Source of the DNA: an uncultured Collinsella sp.
GTDB taxonomy: Bacteria; Actinomycetota; Coriobacteriia; Coriobacteriales; Coriobacteriaceae
Length of the DNA stretch: 9,890 bases
NCBI GenBank assembly: GCA_900757265.1
Contig: CAAENW010000050.1
Coordinates: forward strand, 1-9,890
Direction: 5' to 3'
Part shown: positions 7,079 to 9,890 of the stretch, piece after piece
Layout of the letters: the number at the start of each line of letters is the position of its first letter
Position numbering within the stretch: the first letter of the stretch is position 1
Program-made: the position numbers and the translations under genes
Notes under the pieces: model-generated
Database searches by the model: none
What the model was told of the DNA's origin: nothing
The model's input: only the letters and a program-made list of their open reading frames with translations

Positions 7079-7888
7079 ATGCTGCAGGTCGTCATTTCGC
7101 CCGCCAAGCAGATGCGCGCGGCCCAAGATGCTTTTGAAGTCCTGGGCATTCCACCTTTTGCGCACGAGACGGCTCGCCTCCACCGCGCATTGCTAGATAT
7201 CGAGCGGAATGAAGGCAGCGACGGCCTGCAGTCGCTATGGAGCGTGAGTGACAAACTGCTGGGGCCTTGCCTCAACACCCTGCATGAGTTCGAGCTCATC
7301 CTGAAAAACGGCGATCTCGACAATCCCGAACTCGCCCATCACCTCTCCCCCGCCGTCATGTCCTACCGCGGCATCCAATACCAAAGCATGGCGCCCGAGG
7401 TCATGGATGCCGCGCAGCTCGCATGGCTGCAAGACCATCTATGGATCCTCTCGGGCCTTTACGGATGCGTACGTCCCTTTCATGCCGTTGAACCGTATCG
7501 GCTGGAGATGGGCGCGAAGCTTGCCGTCGACGATGTCCGAGACCTCTACGCGTTTTGGGGCGACAAGCTCGCACGGGCCATCGCTCCGGCGGGCTCCAAC
7601 GCTACGATCGTCAACCTCGCCAGTGCGGAATACGCCAAAGCCGTTCTGCCCCGCCTCACCACCGATGTCACGGTCGTCACATGCCTCTTTGGCGAAGGCA
7701 TCCGCAACGGCAAGCCCATCCAGCGCTCGACCGCCAGCAAAAAGGCACGCGGCTCCATGGTGCGCTGGATGGCAGAAAACAAGCTCGAGGATGTAAGCGG
7801 GCTCACCGCGTTCGACGTTGGTTATCGCCACTTTCCCGAGCTTTCAAATAAAAACACTTTGGTCTTCCTGAACGAGCAGGCCTTTTAG
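7079..7888 (+). CDS. yaaA: Peroxide stress protein YaaA (DUF328/UPF0246 family)
   Basis: A 269-residue cytoplasmic protein; E. coli YaaA (about 258 residues) limits free intracellular iron and protects DNA and proteins during hydrogen peroxide stress, and structural work links the fold to DNA binding. Family signatures are easy to see: N-terminal VVISPAK, SDKL, ILSGLYGCVRPFHAVEPYRLEMG, DLYAFWGDKLA, NLASAEYAKAV, KKARGSMVRWMAENKL and a C-terminal LTAFDVGYRHF. The start is fixed by GAGGAG a few bases upstream and by the conserved beginning of the protein. It lies 103 bp after the M18 gene, separated by a large hairpin, so it is probably transcribed separately or as controlled read-through. No clear promoter is visible in the gap. 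It is convergent with the membrane-protein gene. Confidence 0.95.
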   Translation: MLQVVISPAKQMRAAQDAFEVLGIPPFAHETARLHRALLDIERNEGSDGLQSLWSVSDKLLGPCLNTLHEFELILKNGDLDNPELAHHLSPAVMSYRGIQYQSMAPEVMDAAQLAWLQDHLWILSGLYGCVRPFHAVEPYRLEMGAKLAVDDVRDLYAFWGDKLARAIAPAGSNATIVNLASAEYAKAVLPRLTTDVTVVTCLFGEGIRNGKPIQRSTASKKARGSMVRWMAENKLEDVSGLTAFDVGYRHFPELSNKNTLVFLNEQAF

Positions 7889-7908
7889 GACCACCGCTAC
7901 TTTTGAAT

Positions 7909-7923
7909 GTGCCGCCTAGGCAC
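7909..7923. terminator. Short hairpin between convergent genes
   Basis: GTGCC (7909-7913) and GGCAC (7919-7923) form a 5-bp GC-rich stem with loop GCCTA in the 40-bp gap between yaaA and the convergent membrane-protein gene. There is no T-run after it on the plus strand. On the minus strand the only nearby T/A-rich bases are AAAAG (TTTT at 7901-7904 on plus). Weak, placed mainly by position. Confidence 0.25.
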
Positions 7924-7928
7924 GGCGT

Positions 7929-8444
7929 CTATTCCGCCAAGCCGTCGGCTTTGGCAATTTCATTTGTCGAGCCGTCCTGATAGGTAATCTTGACATGCTC
8001 AACCTCGGACACCGCAACACCCGTCGGAGGCTCCAGGCGCCATTCCGTCAGCGCAATGTCCATGGTCGTGGGAACGTCCCCCTGATCTTTGAGCTCGACC
8101 GACAGCGTCTTAAGCGACGCATCGAAGGTCACACGCTCGATCTCTTCACCGGGAATGGAGCCACCGCTCAGCTGCAGCTGCACAAACTCGTCGCGCGGAT
8201 ACCAATAGTCGCCCGGCGCGGCCACCGTGTTACCACCAGCGACCTTCACCGTCATGATCGGCAGGGCATCGTCGGTCTCAAACTCCCAGGCAGCGCCGCC
8301 GCGACCACCATACGTCCAGATACAAAAGGCAATCACCAGCACGGCAAGCACCGCAAAGCCAATCGCGACAAGGCCATGGTGCGCACGGCTTTCCTCGGCC
8401 GATACATCCCATTGCGTCTCTCGATATAGATGCTTGTCTTCCAT
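7929..8444 (-). CDS. Hypothetical single-pass membrane protein
   Basis: A 171-residue protein that I do not recognise. It has a short hydrophilic N-terminus (1-22), one hydrophobic helix at about 24-45 (GLVAIGFAVLAVLVIAFCIW), and a hydrophilic, acidic C-terminal domain of about 120 residues. Positive charges (K4, R8, R20) precede the helix, so the C-terminal domain is predicted to face outside. That domain alternates short hydrophobic and polar stretches (FVQLQL, VTFDASLKTLSVEL, TTMDIALTEWRL, VEHVKITY), which looks like a beta-sandwich; no cysteines or catalytic motif are evident. The start at 8444 is chosen for the GGGGAGG just 5 nt upstream; the 60-codon in-frame extension would run into the TPP riboswitch on the opposite strand and does not look coding. 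Divergent from thiC, but no functional link is evident. Confidence 0.82.
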   Translation of the reverse strand: MEDKHLYRETQWDVSAEESRAHHGLVAIGFAVLAVLVIAFCIWTYGGRGGAAWEFETDDALPIMTVKVAGGNTVAAPGDYWYPRDEFVQLQLSGGSIPGEEIERVTFDASLKTLSVELKDQGDVPTTMDIALTEWRLEPPTGVAVSEVEHVKITYQDGSTNEIAKADGLAE

Positions 8445-8469
8445 GTTCGCCTCCCCACAGGCACGCTCG

Positions 8470-8500
8470 TTGGCCCAATCGTACCCATTCAGGCTATACT
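8470..8500 (+). promoter_or_regulatory. Probable thiC promoter
   Basis: TATACT (8495-8500) is a good -10 match. TTGGCC (8470-8475) is a poor -35 at 19-bp spacing. Transcription would start near 8507, just before the TPP aptamer, which is where it is needed. The -10 position is therefore more credible than the -35. Confidence 0.45.
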
Positions 8501-8515
8501 TGAGCCCATGACATA

Positions 8516-8605
8516 ACGGGGAGCTTGCAGGACAAGACGACAGGCTGAGATTGGGCGCGCCCGCCCTGACCCGCAAACCTGATATGGGTAATGCCAACGA
8601 AGGGA
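8516..8605 (+). ncRNA. TPP riboswitch (THI element) controlling thiC
   Basis: The conserved aptamer landmarks occur in order: ACGGGGAGC (8516-8524), GGCTGAGA (8543-8550), a short GC-rich P3 arm (GGGC at 8553-8556 with GCCC at 8563-8566), ACCCG (8569-8573), and CTGATATGGGTAATGCCA followed by ACGAAGGGA to 8605. This matches the thiamin pyrophosphate aptamer. The terminal AGGGAG (8601-8606) also lies 8 nt before the thiC ATG and is its only plausible ribosome binding site. No terminator hairpin fits between aptamer and start codon, so control is likely translational, with ligand-stabilised folding hiding the site. Confidence 0.95.
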
Positions 8606-8614
8606 GCCGTGCCA

Positions 8615-9890
8615 ATGAGCACACAGACCGAGCCCAAGCTCGTCACGCAAATCGACTTCGCCCGCGCCGGGCAGATCACACCGCAGATGAAGGAGGTTGC
8701 CGAGCGCGAGCATCGCGACCCCGAGTACATCCGCGAGCGCGTGGCCGACGGCCGCATCGCCATTCCCGCCAACATCGTGCATATCAAAAAGGGCATGCGC
8801 GCCTTTGGTGTCGGCGAGGGCCTGTCCACCAAGGTCAACGTCAACCTGGGCATCTCGGGCGACAAGGCCGATGCCGCCGAGGAGTGGAAGAAGGTCAAGA
8901 TCGCCGAGGACTACGGCGCCGACGCCATCATGGACCTCTCCAACTCGGGCAAGACGCGCCAGTTCCGCCAGCAGCTCATCGACGAGACGCCGCTCATGGT
9001 GGGCACGGTGCCGATGTACGACGCCATCGGCTACATGGAAAAGCCGCTGGTCAAGCTTACCAAGGACGACCTGCTCGAGGTCGTGCGCGCACACGCCGAG
9101 GACGGCGTGGACTTTATGACCATCCACTGCGGCATCAACAAATCGGTCATCAAGACCTTTAAGGAGACCGGCCGCCTGATGAACATCGTCAGCCGCGGCG
9201 GCTCGCTGCTGTTTGGCTGGATGGAGGTCACCGGCAACGAGAACCCCTTCTACGAGTTTTATGACGAGGTGCTCGAGATCTGCCACGAGTACGATGTGAC
9301 GATCTCGCTCGGCGACTCCTGCCGCCCGGGCTGTCTCTACGACTCCAACGATGCCACCGAGACCGCCGAGATGATCGAGCTGGGCAAGCTGTGCAAGCGT
9401 GCCTGGGCAGCCGGCGTCCAGGTCATGGTCGAGGGTCCGGGTCACATGGCACTCGACGAGATCGCCGCCAATATGAAACTGCAGAAGCGCCTGTGCCACA
9501 ATGCCCCGTTCTATGTGCTCGGGCCGCTGGTGACCGATATCGGCGTGGGCTACGACCACATCACCGCTGCCATCGGCGGCGCCATCTCCGCCAGCTCCGG
9601 CGCCGACTTCCTGTGCTACGTGACGCCGGCCGAGCACTTGTGCCTGCCCAACGCCCAGGACGTGCTCGATGGCCTCATGGCCACCAAGATTGCCGCGCAC
9701 GCCGCCGATATCGCCAAGAAGGTGCCGCACGCCCGCGACATGGATGACAAGATGGGCCAGGCACGCCGCAAGCTCGACTGGGATGCCATGTGGAAGTGTG
9801 CTCTCGATCCGGTCACCGGTAAGAAGCGCTACGAGGAATCCCCCGCCGCCACCGAGGGCACCTGCACCATGTGTGGCAAGATGTGCGCCG
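8615..9890 (+). CDS. thiC: Phosphomethylpyrimidine synthase ThiC, 3' end outside the window
   Basis: Radical SAM enzyme converting aminoimidazole ribotide to HMP-phosphate in thiamin biosynthesis. The frame is open from the ATG at 8615 to the window edge (425 codons). Family segments seen in order include VNVNLGISGD, GADAIMDLS, GTVPMYDA, GVDFMTIHCGI, SRGGSLLFGWM, ISLGDSCRPGCLYDSND, VMVEGPGHM, APFYVLGPLVTDIGVGYDHI and GADFLCYVTPAEHLCLPN. The Fe-S motif CTMCGKMC has cysteines at 417, 420 and 424, so only a handful of residues should be missing. The protein starts almost directly at the catalytic domain, as in short ThiC forms, and lacks the N-terminal extension of the roughly 630-residue E. coli enzyme. 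The TPP riboswitch immediately upstream supports ThiC over the related hydroxybenzimidazole synthase BzaF. The start is fixed by AGGGAG 8 nt upstream. Confidence 0.96.
   Translation, partial: MSTQTEPKLVTQIDFARAGQITPQMKEVAEREHRDPEYIRERVADGRIAIPANIVHIKKGMRAFGVGEGLSTKVNVNLGISGDKADAAEEWKKVKIAEDYGADAIMDLSNSGKTRQFRQQLIDETPLMVGTVPMYDAIGYMEKPLVKLTKDDLLEVVRAHAEDGVDFMTIHCGINKSVIKTFKETGRLMNIVSRGGSLLFGWMEVTGNENPFYEFYDEVLEICHEYDVTISLGDSCRPGCLYDSNDATETAEMIELGKLCKRAWAAGVQVMVEGPGHMALDEIAANMKLQKRLCHNAPFYVLGPLVTDIGVGYDHITAAIGGAISASSGADFLCYVTPAEHLCLPNAQDVLDGLMATKIAAHAADIAKKVPHARDMDDKMGQARRKLDWDAMWKCALDPVTGKKRYEESPAATEGTCTMCGKMCA

Noticed and set aside
5542..7323. A 593-codon open frame on the minus strand opposite the M18 gene
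   Set aside because: It is antisense to a clear metallopeptidase gene and crosses the intergenic palindrome into yaaA. The translation is low-complexity Val/Asp/Leu/Gly and has no family signature.
8445..8624. 60-codon N-terminal extension of the minus-strand membrane protein
   Set aside because: It overlaps the TPP riboswitch and thiC promoter, and the ATG at 8444 has a strong GGGGAGG site.

Overview
The window looks like a chromosomal segment of a high-GC actinobacterium of the Coriobacteriia, most likely Collinsella or a close relative. I infer this from codon bias, from PolA, the short-form ThiC and the M18 aminopeptidase, and from TATA-rich intergenic islands in otherwise GC-rich DNA. 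I could not test the placement by search. No insertion sequence, prophage, CRISPR array, tRNA or rRNA is visible. The content is mostly housekeeping plus one small regulated sugar-phosphate locus.

Left part (1-2600): a minus-strand pair, an AlsE/Rpe-type hexulose/pentulose-phosphate 3-epimerase followed by ribose-5-phosphate isomerase B, is transcribed away from a LacI-family regulator on the plus strand. The 210-bp divergent region holds two nearly identical 18-bp operator-like palindromes. One overlaps a possible -10 of the epimerase gene and the other a TATAAT near the regulator. Three further GTTAACCA half-sites lie just before the lacI-type start. This reads as an autoregulated switch for a rare sugar phosphate (allose/allulose-like) or a pentose phosphate.

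Middle (2667-7888): polA on the minus strand has 5' nuclease and polymerase domains, while its 3'-5' exonuclease domain appears catalytically dead. It is divergent from an M18 metallo-aminopeptidase on the plus strand. A long, partly decayed palindrome with a T-tract separates the aminopeptidase from yaaA, the peroxide-stress protein.

Right part (7929-9890): a small single-pass membrane protein of unknown function on the minus strand is divergent from thiC. thiC is preceded by a clear TPP riboswitch whose 3' end is the ribosome binding site. thiC runs off the window with only its extreme C-terminus missing; the cysteines of its Fe-S motif are still inside.

No stretch longer than 300 bases lacks a gene. 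The most interesting signals are the operator array at 1358-1518, the palindrome at 6990-7063, and the riboswitch/ribosome-binding-site overlap before thiC. I do not see a convincing wholly new system.
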